From NCBI GenBank assembly GCA_031761405.1, contig JASEVX010000005.1:33794869-33858868 (forward strand): DNA of 64,000 nt, written 5' to 3'. The notes beneath the pieces are model-generated. The model saw only the letters and a program-made list of their open reading frames with translations. It was not told the DNA's origin and ran no database searches. Shown one piece after another: positions 1-11,640 of the stretch (within the stretch, counting starts at the first letter, position 1; each line of letters opens with the position of its first letter). Origin of the DNA: Serripes groenlandicus (Eukaryota > Mollusca > Bivalvia > Cardiida > Cardiidae). The position numbers and the translations under genes are program-made.

Positions 1-1390
1 AATCTGATCACGATTTACACTTTTTTGCTAGATGCAAAATTACAGGTACCTCGATATGTAAGCTAGCTGTGAGACAGTCGCATTAAGCCTGTCTAGGAAT
101 TAGAACTTACCACGAACATGTTCTTACTATAAAAGCATACCACTGTGTTGATTGAATAGAGTCTAACGCAGTTGTCAACGGTATGTCATTGCTTTTAAGG
201 CGACAGCTTCACAAAACGTGTGTTATCCGACTTGTTTTCGCACTTGCACTCGACACGAGATTCTTGCCAGGTAGCTGGCTTTCAAATATTGACTTAGGCC
301 ATCGGTGGGAGATGATCGATGTTATATGATAATTACAAAAAGGTTTTCGTCAATCATAGGAAATAATTTATGACCGAGCTTGTATGTCTGCTATCATGAG
401 TACATGAATACGAGAATTTGGATAACGAAAGGTTGACATCTGATCGGGAATTTATAGTATTTAAAAATAAATGGTATAGAAAACATACAACGTTCAGTTG
501 GTTCGGATAAATCTAGAACGTACAAGTCGGTTCAATCACTCGACAATGCTCATTCATTCGTGCCTTATATGAGTACCGGCCGGAGCGGGATCATTATTTA
601 CTCATAATCATGTATATACGTTATATTCCTTTTGTTTTGTTGTTGTTTATTTTCATTGTTAATGTGTTATCATGTTTTATCAGATGCCCATATGGGCCTT
701 GACTTCTAAATAAAACTTTAAAACTTTAAACTATTAGTGCTGTTTATAAAATAAACAGATATCTAAAACTTTTTTTAAATGTATTGATTCTGTTGAATTT
801 TGTTTAACAAAACGTTGATACTTCGTTCAAAATGTGTGTGCACTAAATGAAAAGTAACCCTGCATCGTCGCCCACCAGAGAGTTCGGCTGAGTATCCTTG
901 CATAAATAACAATTTTAAAAGGAAATGTTCTGAGAAAATTACCCGCACTTACGTGTTAACATCATTTGCACCGATTCATTTATGAAATCAGTAATAACGT
1001 ACGGTAGTTGTTAGTGACTATTCGTTGGTTGGCGTACACTTTAGGTCTGACGCAGATCTGTAATGAGATATTTCGGAAAATGTGTTCATTGCGCGATGCG
1101 ATCACACACCGGGCTATATGATGTTACTTTAAACTTTTAACCATGACAGGGGAAGTTATTATTACGATCAAAGTACAGTTACAATTCTTTGAAAAAAAAA
1201 CTTATCCGTCATTCTTTTAAAATTCAATATATATTTCCATTATTTTATGTATATAATTTATAATTCTGTTAATCACTTGACTTGTGTGTGAAGTGTATCA
1301 TTCTAGCGAACACATCATTCTATAAATATGTATTTTCGACTAGTTGGTTCTTTAAGTCCAAGTTACTATTGAGATAAGCAAACTGTTAAA
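1..1390. repeat. Repeat-derived DNA without a gene; duplicate of 15.2-16.0 kb plus part of a tRNA-Gly repeat unit
   Basis: No coding gene is seen. About 380-1140 is a near-copy, in the same orientation, of about 15225-16035; both contain the run CGACAATGCTCA, then TATATGAG, then GAGCGGGATCATTATTTACT. About 1010-1390 matches the part of the tRNA-Gly repeat unit found at 4440-5215, including the segment ATTCTATAAATATGTA. At about 1390 the unit breaks off after AAGCAAACTGTTAAAT, where the LINE fragment starts. Confidence 0.6.
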
Positions 1391-1394
1391 TTTG

Positions 1395-3640
1395 GTACAA
1401 CCAAATTGCGCAAAATCCTTCATTTTGCAGGATATCGCGAACTTTGGATGACCAGTTAACAATATTTACATCCCTTTCTTCTAAAGATCTTTGATCCAAT
1501 GTCAATGTTCTGATGATTCAATTATTTTACATTTCCTGGTATAATTTTAGCCAGTACTTAACAATACGTATACATCTAGATATGTGTAGAGTATAACGTC
1601 CAAGTTCAGCGTATATAGCCAGAGTCGAAGTGCTGGTTTTAACATTTAGTATCCATTTACAGAACTGTTTATGCACTAATTCTACGTTTCCAGCAGATAA
1701 ATGTCCCCAGACCTCACAATTATCAAATGAAAACAGACTGGACTTGCGAGTCAAATAAATCAAGCATGATATTGATAGGCACGTCCAACTGATTTGTGAA
1801 ATTAAACAAGGCGTTCATTGATCGCAACGATTTGCCCTTTAATTCGTTTGTTGCTTGTACAAATGAGCCCTTGCAGGAGAACAACAACCCAGGATAGCTA
1901 AAACTTTCTACCATTTCAACGTTTTCACCTTGGTATGCCCATGTATAGTCTTCTATCAGAACACCCTTTTTCCTAAAAATGATAACCTTTTTTTTTCAAC
2001 ATTTACAGTCAGAATCCATTTGTCACAATAACTCTGTAAGTAATTAAGGTTCTCCTGTAGTGCCTCCTTTGATTCCGCAAACATTACTGCATCGTCAGCA
2101 AATAACAATATATATAGATAGTTGATCAATGGTCACCGCAATATTATTAGGATGGTTGGTGCAAAGCATTTCCAATATCATTAAGAAAAAGGGACAACAT
2201 CATCGGGGAAGTTATTTCCCTTTGGATTTAACCGATCTCTCTTCTGAAATAATCAGAAAATGAATTCAAATGACTAACGTATAACTTGACCTCGTCATAC
2301 ATTGAACGAATTACGGAAAAAAGTTTTCCATCAACTCCTAATTGAAGCAATTACCAGAGTGAATACATATCAATAAAATCATACGCCTTTTTAAAGTCGA
2401 TAAAACAACAAAACAATTTACCCTTTATTTGAAATTGACGTTCGATTAAAGCATTAAGGCAATAAATAGCATCTACTGTACAGTGGTTAGGTCTAAACCC
2501 AAATTGAGCGTCTGTCATATTATCGTTATTTAATGTCTAATTATTCAGACGTTCGTTCAATATGACAGTGAAAAACTTAGCAAAACAGCTTGTGATTGTA
2601 ATGCCAAGGTAAGTATTGGTATCCGTGCTATCACCCTTTTTATATAAGGGTTTAATCGAACCTGTAGACCAACAGCGAGGAAATGATTTACTTTCACGTA
2701 TATTATTAAACAATAATGTTAAAGTGTAACATCTATATTTTTCTTAAAATACTCATACAGAATGTTATCAATTGAACATGTTTTATTATTGCCTAATTGT
2801 CGACTAGCCTTTTTTATTTCTCCAAATGATATAGTCTGATCTAATTCCTCAAATGTGGGTAAATTTTCTTGATCTACGTTTTCAAAGTTGTGTACATATT
2901 GTTTACTACCATTGTCGAAGTTTTCGTCTTTAGGATTGGCCAGGTTTTTGAAATACTTGAAAAATTCTTCGTTCGATATTATATCACCAGTGCTGGTTTT
3001 TGTCCTTTTCCTGAAAATGAACCAACATTCCTGTGGCCTTTTCCTTCTCACCTCGTTTAATTGTTTACATTGGCTACGTCTAAAGGTGTTTCGAATTTTC
3101 CTATAGCAATATTTATACTCCTTTTTCCTTTCATATAAAATGCGGCTGTTTTCATCATTGTGTGTGCAGTTAAAATAATTCACAGCTTCTTTGAACGCTT
3201 TATATTTCAGTTTACATTCACATTGTACAATTTTTGTTTAAATTTATCAGATGATGTAAATTCACATGTACTATGTTTAACATTTTTATAAAAATATTTA
3301 TTACCCTTTTCATTTAGATATGATGTAAAAACATCAACTATTGTATCAGTATTTGACTCTTTCGCTATTTCAGACTTCAACTTCTCTTCTAGTATATGAA
3401 TTTCTGAGTTTACGTCTTCAATAAATGAAGTCTTTTTTTCAGAATTCCATCTACAGTAGTTTATGTTTGGATAATTAGTTGCTTTTTTTTCATGCAGAAT
3501 TTTGAAAGAAAATGCAATTGGAGCATGGTTGGAAAATGTATTAAATTGTACTACAGTAAAGTATACAAGTTGATTCATATCCCTCTCATTTGTCAATAGA
3601 CAATCTACTACACTGTTACCATTATACAAAGTACACGTGT
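1395..3640 (-). mobile_element. Decayed 5'-truncated LINE (non-LTR retrotransposon)
   Basis: Read on the minus strand, the order is the end of an APE-type endonuclease (about 3640-3207), a linker (3183-2719), a reverse transcriptase (about 2718-1915) and the C-terminal region (1914-1527). Recognisable pieces are NSVVDCLL and FSNHAPIAFSF (end of the endonuclease), LDQTISFGEIKKASRQLGNN (just before the RT), QFGFRPNHCTVDAIY and FCCFIDFKKAYDF (RT fingers and palm), and the catalytic FADD at 2091-2102. Several frame changes and stops separate these pieces, so it is a pseudogene. The SDH endonuclease triplet reads SNH (3528-3530 encodes N). It is inserted in a tRNA-Gly repeat unit: both edges join sequence found intact in other units. 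The overall style is like CR1/Jockey-type clades, but the clade is not certain. Confidence 0.8.
2719..3183 (-). pseudogene. LINE ORF2 fragment: endonuclease-RT linker and start of RT
   Basis: A 154-codon open frame within the decayed LINE. It ends with the usual lead-in to LINE reverse transcriptases: FEELDQTISFGEIKKASRQL, then NNKTCSIDNILYEYF. This is the motif-0/1 region, where families typically read NNKSPGxDxIxNEyfK. No catalytic residues lie in this piece. The upstream endonuclease piece (3207-3640) is out of frame with it and the downstream RT is broken, so this is not a functional protein. Its first half is repeated in the second LINE fragment at 42977-43210. Confidence 0.75.
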
Positions 3641-3813
3641 ATTTACATCGATCACAACACGCGTTTACAACGTTAATGATGTAAAAAGGGGCGTGGTTAT
3701 TGTTTAGCGTTGTACAGTTAAAACGTATAGAACGCCTATCAATCACTTATTCGCCATGACATTTAACATCATTCATCATTTAAATTTGATATAATTGAGG
3801 TCTATTCATGTAA

Positions 3814-3884
3814 GCATCGGTGGTTCATTGGTAGAATGCTCGCCTGCCACGCGGGCGGCCCGAGTTCGATTCCCGGCCGATGCA
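3814..3884 (+). tRNA. tRNA-Gly(GCC), copy 1, probably impaired
   Basis: A 71-nt cloverleaf with acceptor stem GCATCGG/CCGATGC, discriminator A and anticodon GCC at 3846-3848. Two changes set it apart from the standard copies: nucleotide 15 in the D loop is T instead of G, and the T stem reads CCGAG, giving an A-C mismatch and altering the first half of the B box. The 3' flank is CAGTTTATATT, with only three T's, so the usual nearby pol III terminator is missing. It lies in the same position relative to a LINE fragment as copy 7 at 43683. It may be transcribed poorly or be a pseudogene. Confidence 0.75.
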
Positions 3885-5137
3885 CAGTTTATATTAATAT
3901 ATTAATGATCATAAAGATATTTTATATACTTTTCTGGAATTTCTATAAGGTATTTCTATACCCTATATTTTGTTAGGTCTGTGCCGAATGGAAAATATGT
4001 GTATAAAACACGGAAACATATTTTGTCTTCACATGTGATGAATAACGGCTGTGTAAAGGGGTCCATGACTTCAGGGTAAGTAACGTCTAACTTCCGTACA
4101 CGTAACATGTCTCTGCTTGGTCTGATACGGTCAGCGACGTACATCCTGTGGGGTGTTCATGTGATATAATGAACGAATTAAAGGATTTCAACAAATGATT
4201 CAGTTTAAGTGATCTCTTCTGGTTTTGAACTTAAACCTTGCACGTTTTGTTAAAAAGCGCCTATAGTCTTTGATAAGTTGTATGTATCACTTCATTGTCA
4301 GAAATGGATTCCTCCTGACGGTCATCATTAGCTTGTGAGGCTTCAGGAGATGCAACGACTTACGTCTTATGGGACTAAAACTGTTTTATCCGGGAATGCG
4401 GCCTTCCCTACTGCCACCACTTTCAGCCGTCCTCCGTGCTTTGGTAGTTTCGTGAATATTCGTCGATTGGTGTACACCGCAGGTCTGTTATGAGATGATT
4501 CGAAAGATTTGTTCATTGCGCTGTGCGATCACACACCGATGTTACTTTGATGATGTTACTTTGAACTCTTTACCGTAATAGGAGAAGTTATTATTACAAT
4601 TAACTTAATGTTAATGCCTTGATCAAAGTACAGTTACATTTGTTCGTAAACAGACAGAATCATCATTCTTTTAAAATGACATATATGTTTCCATCACTTT
4701 AAGTATTTTTTTAATCATTTATCGTAATTGCGATGCTATCATAAACAGATATTGGTCACTTTATCGATTTCTTTAATTTATTTATAATTATGTTAATCAC
4801 TTGACTTGTGTGTGCAGTGTATCATTATAGCGAACACATCATTCTATAAATATGTTGGTTTGAACTTTTTACCATGATAGGAGAAGTTATTATTACAATA
4901 AACTTAATGTTAAAGCTTTGATCAAAGTACAGTTATAATTGTTTGTAATAATACTTAATCATCATTATTTTAAAACAAAATATATATTTCCATCATTAAA
5001 AGTATTTGTTGTATCAATTATCGAAATTGCGACGATAAATACATATTGGTCCCTCTATCGATTTCTTCAATCTATTTATAAATATGTTAATCACTTGACC
5101 AGTGTGTGCGATGTATCATTCTAGCGAATCTATCATT
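3885..5137 (+). repeat. 3' half of tRNA-Gly repeat unit, non-coding
   Basis: Sequence that follows the tRNA in each unit: TTAGGTCTGTGCCGAAT, ATAACGGCTGTGTAAAGGGG, ACATGTCTCTGCTTGGTCTG and CCTGTGGGGTG. It then continues into a stretch shared with 17040-17930 and 44000-44690. The closest relative is 43754-44695. No gene is seen. The minus-strand open frame at 3956-4144 is repeat translation that recurs in other units. Confidence 0.65.
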
Positions 5138-6567
5138 CTATAAATATGTAATTTCAACTGGTAACTTCTTTAAGTTAAAGTTACTTTTGAGATAAGCAAA
5201 CTGTTAAATAGGCTAAATTAGAAGCCGAATTGATTGGAAAAATGATAATGCTATTATTAAAAAATGTGATGAATGGTTTTAGTTAATTATATTTTTAATT
5301 TGTGTAATGTTACGATCAGTTAGTGCCCCTTTCCCACATGAATAAGCAACTGCTGCAGGTGATTGTTTAAAACATTGAGGCAAAATGTTTTCAACTTTAT
5401 TCAAAATTAATGTTTTTTTCATATGCTATGAAATCAGGCTATTTGTAAAATATCTGAACTGAAGACTCAAGTTGGTCTATTTTGATCACATCTGTCTGTC
5501 CGTTCGTCTTTCGTCAAAGTTTAGCTTCAAGCGATATTCCTTTAACCACTGGTTCACATTCAACCAAACTCCACAGGAATGTTCATTTGGTTGCTTTCTT
5601 TCAAATGTGTTGAACAAGTAAAATTATATAAAGAACTTTGGTTGCAGCGGTATCAGAAACAGAGGAAAATACCAATACTGTAAAATCTTCTCTTCTAAAT
5701 CTGCTTGTCTGATTCCAAGTTAATTGTGTTCCCTAACCACTTGCTCAAGTTCATACTAATCTCCACAGGCAATTTAACTCTTTCCCACATATGACTAATC
5801 TGAAGCAATGTTTCCCTTTGTCAAAATGCTTTCAAAAGTCGTCTGCAGCACATGCGGCAAAATAAAGACGGGTTCGTTCCATCGCCCTTCCGTTTTGTCC
5901 TGCATTCTCATCAATTTCTGTACTTATTTACCTTTTTGCTTATCAGTCCGAATTACGTATAAAGAGCAGACAAATAAAACATATCATATACTGAACAAAA
6001 CTGTAAGTTAATACATCGATCAAAACGCGCGTTTACAACGTTAATGATGTAAAAAGAGGCGTGGTTATTATTTAGCGTTGTACGGTTAATACGTATAGAA
6101 TGCCTATCAATCAACCACTTATTAGTCATGACAGTTAACATCATTCATCATTTAAATGTGTTATAATCGAGTTATTTTCATGTAAGCATCGGTGGTTCAG
6201 TGGTAGAATGCTCGCCTGCCACGCGGGCGGCCCGGGTTCGATTCCCGGCCGATGCACATTTTATTTCCATATATTAATAACCCATAAATGTATTTTTTAT
6301 TATTTTCATGAATTTCTATAAGGAACGGTTGTATTGGAGAACTTAACCCTATACCCTATATGTTGTTAAGTCTGTGCCGAATGGAAAAGATGTGTAGAAA
6401 AGACATGGTAACATATTTTGTATTCATATTTGATAAATAACGGCTGTGTAAACGGGTCCAGGCCGTCAGGAAAAGTACAGTATCTCGTAACTTCCGTACA
6501 CGTAACATGTCTCTGCTTGGTCTGAAACGGACAGCTACGTTCAACCTGTGGGGTGTACATGTAAACT
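5138..6567 (+). repeat. tRNA-Gly repeat unit (about 1.43 kb) with tRNA copy 2
   Basis: One complete unit, from ATTCTATAAATATG to GGGGTGTACATGTA, with the tRNA gene about three quarters along. The equivalent units in the second block are 46485-47908 and 47909-49336. The unit holds the stretch GAACTGAAGACTCAAGTTGG, CTGTCTGTCCGTTCGTC, ACATTCAACCAAACTCCACA and TCAAAAGTCGTCTGCAGCA. No protein-coding potential is seen. Confidence 0.7.
6186..6256 (+). tRNA. tRNA-Gly(GCC), copy 2, apparently intact
   Basis: A 71-nt gene with a fully paired acceptor stem, anticodon GCC at 6218-6220, an A box within TGGTTCAGTGG and a B box GGTTCGATTCC. It is identical to the copies at 7709, 43683 and 48960. It is followed by CATTTTATTT, giving a T4 terminator five bases after the gene. 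Directly upstream is the conserved leader TTATAATCGAG and then CATGTAA, shared by the family; the TATAAT-like element about 25 bp upstream could help pol III initiation (inference). Probably functional, decoding GGC/GGU. Confidence 0.93.
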
Positions 6568-8068
6568 ATAAATATGTATTTTCAACTGGTTGTTTCTTTA
6601 AGTTAAAGTTACTATTGAGATAAGCAAACTGTTAAATAGGCTAAATTAGAATCCGAATTGGTTGGAAAAATGATAATGCTATTATTAAAATAGTTGATGA
6701 ATGTTTTAAACTAACTATATTTTTAGTTGTTTTAATGTAACGATAAGTTTGTGCCCCTTTCCCACATGAAGACGCAACTGCTGTAGTTGATTGTTGGAAA
6801 CAATGAGGCAAAATGTTTTCAATTTGTTTAATATATATTTTTTTTTTTATTTGCTACAGGATCAGGATATTTTTAAAATATCTGAACTGAAGATTCAAGT
6901 TGGTCTTTTCTGATAACATATGTCTGTCTGTTCGTCTTTCGTCAATGTTTAGCTACAAGGGATTTAACCTAAACCACAAGTTCACATTCAACCAAACGCC
7001 ACAGGGATGTTTATTTGGTCAATAATAGGCTAAATTAGAAGCTGAATTGGTTGGAAAAATGATAATGCTATTATTAAAACAGTTGATGAATGTTTTAAGA
7101 TGATCTTATTTTCAATTGTTTTAATGATACGATAAGTTTGTCCCCCTGTTCAAAAAATGAACATGCAACTGCTGCAGGGACTTGTTGAAAACATTGAGGC
7201 AAAATGTTTTCAACCTTATTTAAAATTGATGTTTTTTCCATTTGCTACAGGATCGGGATATTTTTTACAATATCTGAACTGAAGGTTCAAGTTAGTCTAT
7301 ACTGATCACATCTGTCTGTCTGTTCGTCTTTCGTCAACGTTTAGCTTCAAGGGATTTAATCTAAACCACAGTTTCATATTGAACCAAACACCACAGGGGT
7401 GTTCATTTGGTTTTCTTCTTTCAAATTCGTTGAAAAGGTTAGTCTGTTCTGATCACAACCGTCTGTCTGTTCGTCATTCGTCAACGTTTAGGTTCAAGGG
7501 ATTTAACCTTACCCACAGTTTCACATTTAACCAAACACCACAGGGATGTTTATTTAATTCATCGATCACAATACGTATTTACAACGTTAATGATGTAAAA
7601 GGGGGCGTGGTTATTGTTTAGCGTTTGTACAGTTAATACGTCATCCACTTATTCGCCGTGACATTTAACATCATTTAAATGTGTTATAATTGAGTTCTAT
7701 TCATGTAAGCATCGGTGGTTCAGTGGTAGAATGCTCGCCTGCCACGCGGGCGGCCCGGGTTCGATTCCCGGCCGATGCACATTTTATTTCATATATTAAT
7801 GATCATAAATGAATTTTATATTATTGTCTTGAATTGCTATAAGGAACGGTTGTAGTTGAAGTCTACCCTATATGTTGTTAGGTCTGTGCCGAATACAATA
7901 TATATGTAGAAAACATGGAAATATATTTTGTTTTCATATGTGATCAATAACGGCTGTGTAAAGGGGTCCATGAGTTCAGGATTAGTACATAATAACTTCC
8001 GTAAACGTAGAATGTCTATGCTTTGTCTGAAACGGACAGCGACGTACATCCTGTGGGGTATACATGTA
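6568..8068 (+). repeat. tRNA-Gly repeat unit with tRNA copy 3 and an internal partial duplication
   Basis: A second unit directly after the first. The segment GGCTAAATTAGAAGC...AAAATGATAATGC occurs twice (about 6637-6720 and 7027-7110), as does the following GATCAGGATATTT stretch, so part of the unit is internally duplicated. The tRNA-to-tRNA distance from copy 2 is 1,523 bp, compared with 1,428 bp in the tandem pair at 47532/48960. No gene besides the tRNA. Confidence 0.65.
7709..7779 (+). tRNA. tRNA-Gly(GCC), copy 3, apparently intact
   Basis: Identical to copy 2 over all 71 nt, with anticodon GCC at 7741-7743 and both internal promoter boxes standard. The T4 terminator is in CATTTTATTTCAT just after the gene. 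The upstream leader is TTATAATTGAG then CATGTAA. Probably functional. Confidence 0.93.
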
Positions 8069-8520
8069 TAAATGTGATGTTTTTAACGAATTAATTGGTC
8101 TTAAAAAATCATTCAGTTCAAGTGATCTCATCTTGTTTCGAACTTAAACCTTGCGCGTTTTGTAAAACAACACCTTTATTTCTTTGCTTTTTCCGTTCCG
8201 CTGCTTCAAATATTTTTCCGATATGTTATCGCTTTGATGAGTTATTTAGTCATCGTTATTTAAATTCCAAAGGCAAGGATGATTCTCAGCCTTTTCAAGG
8301 ACTTGTTTCTGCTCATCTCGGAGGCGGCAAGTCTACGTTGTTTTGCTTGATGTGTTCGCTGATTGATGAAGGTGATGAATGACTGGGTCTTGGAAAAGTT
8401 ACATCTATCCCTTTATGGTCAGAAATGGATTCTTCCTGTCTTCTTGATCCGGGAAGGCGGCCTGTAGGGCCTCTCTTACTGGCACCACTTGCAGCCGTCC
8501 TCCGTGCCTTGGTTTTCGTC
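8069..8520 (+). repeat. Remnant of tRNA-Gly repeat 3' half; no gene
   Basis: It continues the unit with TCATTCAGTTCAAGTGATCTC, AACTTAAACCTTGCGCGTTTT, the segment also at 17150-17340, and CAGCCGTCCTCCGTGC. An open frame at 8095-8382 exists, but the homologous stretch at 17150-17340 is disrupted and codon conservation is not evident, so it is not called as a gene. Confidence 0.55.
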
Positions 8521-8748
8521 AGTTACTCGTACGGTGTTGTCAGTTACGGTGTCCGGTAAATGCCTATTAATTGGCCGGTGATTTTGCGGTAATGCGCTGC
8601 AGAGTCAGTGTATTCCGTCCGTGATAGCATCGGGCAGCAACGGAAACGATTTTCAACACCGGATAATTATATATGACACAGTTTCTAATCGTGGGACGTC
8701 CATTAACGCTATACGGCAATGCGTGGTAGCATTATATAAATAATGTAT
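8521..8748. other. No recognisable feature
   Basis: A more GC-balanced stretch with no usable open frame and no match seen elsewhere in the window. Confidence 0.4.
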
Positions 8749-8865
8749 GGCTTCCAGTGTGACAGTACATATTGTCAACATGAGGAAAATACTGTTACCC
8801 GAGTCGAAGCCGAGTTAACAGTATTTACCCGAATGTTTACAATATGTACTGTCACACTGGAAGCC
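8749..8865. repeat. 117-bp near-perfect hairpin (foldback/MITE-like)
   Basis: The arms 8749-8779 and 8835-8865 are 31 nt each and pair with one mismatch (GGCTTCCAGTGTGACAGTAC on the left, inverted on the right). Between them a second, inner inverted repeat AATACTGTTA / TTAACAGTATT pairs, leaving a small loop around GAGTCGAAGCCGAG. The whole can fold back on itself. Probably a small palindromic element or a piece of one. Confidence 0.7.
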
Positions 8866-8984
8866 AAAGCAATATTTATTTTTATATACCGAACACAATT
8901 ACACGTTTATTCAATTTATTCTGACCTTTGTAGGGGAGATGAACATGGGTAATCTACCACAATGTAACACACACATATGAATAT

Positions 8985-9215
8985 ACCGGTTAACAGTATA
9001 CTGTTACTTGGCACGCGCGTATAAAAGGTGACGTTATTGTTTGAAATGACGTCATACACGTGCATAACCAACATTTTAACGCTCGTGCCATGTAACAGTA
9101 TACTGTTAACCGGTCAAAAACGTACTGTTAGCATGAGACATTAAGAAATTGTCCATGATGAGTATATGAGATTTTAACATTACAAAGTCACGTGAGGTAT
9201 AATAATAAGAAATTG
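8985..9215. mobile_element. Foldback element remnant related to 31.06-31.79 kb
   Basis: Arms 8985-9015 and 9084-9114 (ACCGGTTAACAGTATACTGT inverted) pair with a few mismatches. The sequence CACGTGCATAACCAACATTTT and then GTCAAAAACGTACTGTTAGC and AAGAAATTGTCCATGAT is shared with 31640-31790. It is the same element family as that inside the compound insertion at 31 kb, with no coding capacity. Confidence 0.6.
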
Positions 9216-10446
9216 TTATCGGACCCAAAGCACCCACTTGCATAATTCTAAAATACAAAATACAAAGGATGAACAAATATCACTCTTTGAACAGAATGTC
9301 AAGAGAAATACAATATGATAGTAAGTATATAAAAATCGGTATCAGTAGACTTCTACTCTCAAAACAATATGATTCATATGATTACATGTTTCCGCTACAC
9401 CACTCATACAATTAGAATGTTTTACGATTGGGTTTTACGAAAACCTTAAAATATGTTGTTAAATACATAAATTGCAAATGCATTTAATAATTTGTCTTTG
9501 TCATGAAAATAGTCGCGTGCAAGTTAACAGTTAGGTAACTGTACTACCAAATTCACACATCTTAAGCAAGGAAATTACCGTTATTAGTTTTATAGAATAA
9601 TACTGGAAGGTTTCATTTCCGACATATTTTAAATATGAAATACGATTCAAATTATTTGCTATTGTTAAATGTTGCATATTTTACGATCGATTTTAAAATA
9701 CTCGCATTAAATGATGCATCATTCGTTTAAATTAGAGTGATGATCCAGAAACTCATGGACGTTTTGATTCCGAAGAACATAGGCAGTTCCGCGATATTGA
9801 ATAATATGCATTTTACGGGTTTAGTGTATAAGTGGAAACGCATCATGGTGTAAATCCAACTGTGTTTCTCATCTAACAGCTGCCATATTTTGCACATTAA
9901 CGCAATACGTTTTTGAATACAGGGACATGTATGTTCGTATCCTAATATACAGCGTCGAAAAACTCGCCTAGATATCAATGCTTAACCGTTACCATAGTTT
10001 GAAGCGTTTCTTGTCTAATAGGAATACATGTACCCTTTTGTTTTTGAATATAGCATAACTGGCGATGAGCCTAGCAGTCCCTTGCAATACGATGACGGAG
10101 GGTCATTAAGATTGCATAAGAAGGGTTCGTCTGTTCGTATTCAATCAACACAAGTTGTACTTATACATTTACGCACATTTACGGAACCTTTTATACGACC
10201 ATTGAATATAACAATGTTATTCCAGCCCATTGTCCTAAGAATTAGTAAATAGCAAAAGGTCAAGCGGAACCGTGCAGTTTTATTACGATTGGTCAGTGTT
10301 AATCTATGTTCCGTTCTGCGCCTCACAAGCTTCCTGTAAAATACTACACATGGTTACGGTTGCAGTGCCGTTAAGTGCCATGACGCAATAGTGGTTAATA
10401 ACGATGGCACGTGTTCTGTTCAGAAATAAGATCAACATCATGATTT
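9216..10446. other. No recognisable feature
   Basis: AT-rich sequence. Open frames (9727-9978 minus, 10028-10252 plus) show no family resemblance or repeated conservation. No repeat match was seen within the window. Confidence 0.4.
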
Positions 10447-10710
10447 GAGCCGTTCCATGAGAAAACCAACACTAACTGTGGACTTTGCGTAAAGTATCGA
10501 CCCGAATCAGCCTAAGCATGCCTCGCAGGCTTACCCGGACAGAAACATTTCGCCTCCTGTGGATTTTCTGTTTCAGGAATCAACACTATATACCTCTATC
10601 CCCCTGAGACGGAATGTGTGGGCCCGCTTAGCCTGCGCGGACTATACATGCCGATCTTGGTCGATACATTATGCACAGTCCATAATGTTGGTTTTCTCGC
10701 GGAATTGCTG
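10447..10710. mobile_element. MITE family M, complete 264-bp copy
   Basis: Terminal inverted repeats begin GAGCCGTTCCATGAGAAAAC and end with the inverse GTTTTCTCGCGGAATTGCT. Four bases, ATTT, flank both sides (10443-10446 and 10711-10714), suggesting a 4-bp target duplication. The interior has the family marks CAGCCTAAGCATGCC, TGGATTTTCTGTTTCAGG and TATCCCCCTGAGACGGAATG. Non-coding. Other copies are at 18993, 20186, 24435, 25098, 50008, 51190, 55621 and 58831. Confidence 0.8.
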
Positions 10711-11064
10711 ATTTATCAAATAGAACATTCATGACATTCCGATGCTGTTGATTCGGTCTGACGCTATATATACGCTGATGACAAAAGCCGAATGTGTACG
10801 TCAAAGTTCTCGACACATGAATTTAAAAGATAGGGATAATTACCTGTATACCTTTCAACGTAAACCACAACATATGTTATACGATAGTATAAAATATAAC
10901 TTAATTCAGCTAATATATATATATGTTACTTGTCCATTCGAATAGTAAGCCTGACCTCTTGATCCTAATTTTTATCTGACATAAATGTATATCAGCCGTT
11001 TTATATTTTTAAGAAAAAGATGATTCTGTTTACAAATTGAAATACTAAGCGGACCTTCAGTTAA
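10711..11064. other. No recognisable feature
   Basis: AT-rich; no gene or repeat recognised. Confidence 0.35.
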
Positions 11065-11640
11065 AGATATATTTCGGAATTGTTGTTCGCCCAGGGACGA
11101 CGTTGATTTCGGAGGAGTAGAGCATGGAGATGTAGCACAGTTTGCCTTTTCTGTTTTCTTTTTTCTTCAGAGTGGTTTGGAAGAAGCTTTGGATAAAGCT
11201 TGTGAGCCATCTGAACGTATGGTCTTTATGGGTATTTTTTTGATACTATTAATATGACCATGTCAATTCCTTTAGAAAAGTTAAACCCGTGTTTTAGTCT
11301 CTAGCTGTTTGTCCGAAAGTCATGCCACCTTGAAAGATCTTTAAAGACATTTTGGGAAACTGAATTTTGTTGGTGCTTGTGTAAAATCCAGCAAAGTTTT
11401 TGTCAATAGGATTTTAAATTGGATTAGACAGTGCTATTCTCAGGACACTCCCACTTCTTTCATGTTTAGAATTCCAGATGACGTTGTGAAATACCTATTT
11501 TGGTTGAATAATTTTTACCAATTCATAACAATATTTCGTTAATAAATCATGGATCTTGGTCTGGACCTGATTTAATATTTAGCTCAGACAGTTGTTTGTC
11601 AGGTTGTGGTGTTGTTTTTAGAAAATCTATATTTCCACAG
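11065..11640 (+). pseudogene. Decayed DIRS-type retrotransposon RT/RNase H fragment
   Basis: Translated pieces on the plus strand match the DIRS reverse transcriptase to RNase H region in order. They are DDVDFGG (catalytic YLDDFxG-like box, disturbed), QSGLEEALDKACEPSERMVF with MGI next and NMTMSIPLEKL (the P-S-x-x-M-x-F-L-G-I box followed by the MTxSIP box), LGKLNFVGACVKSSKVFVNR (LLGKLNF box), LNWIRQCY, IPDDVVKYLFWL and finally a cysteine-rich end like SDxCLSGCG. Stops and frame changes interrupt them. The tyrosine recombinase part of a DIRS element is not seen. It is a short dead fragment with no repeat termini visible. Confidence 0.7.

Noticed and set aside
8095..8382. 95-codon frame as a small gene
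   Set aside because: It lies in the tRNA-Gly repeat. The related stretch at 17150-17340 is not open, and no domain is recognised.
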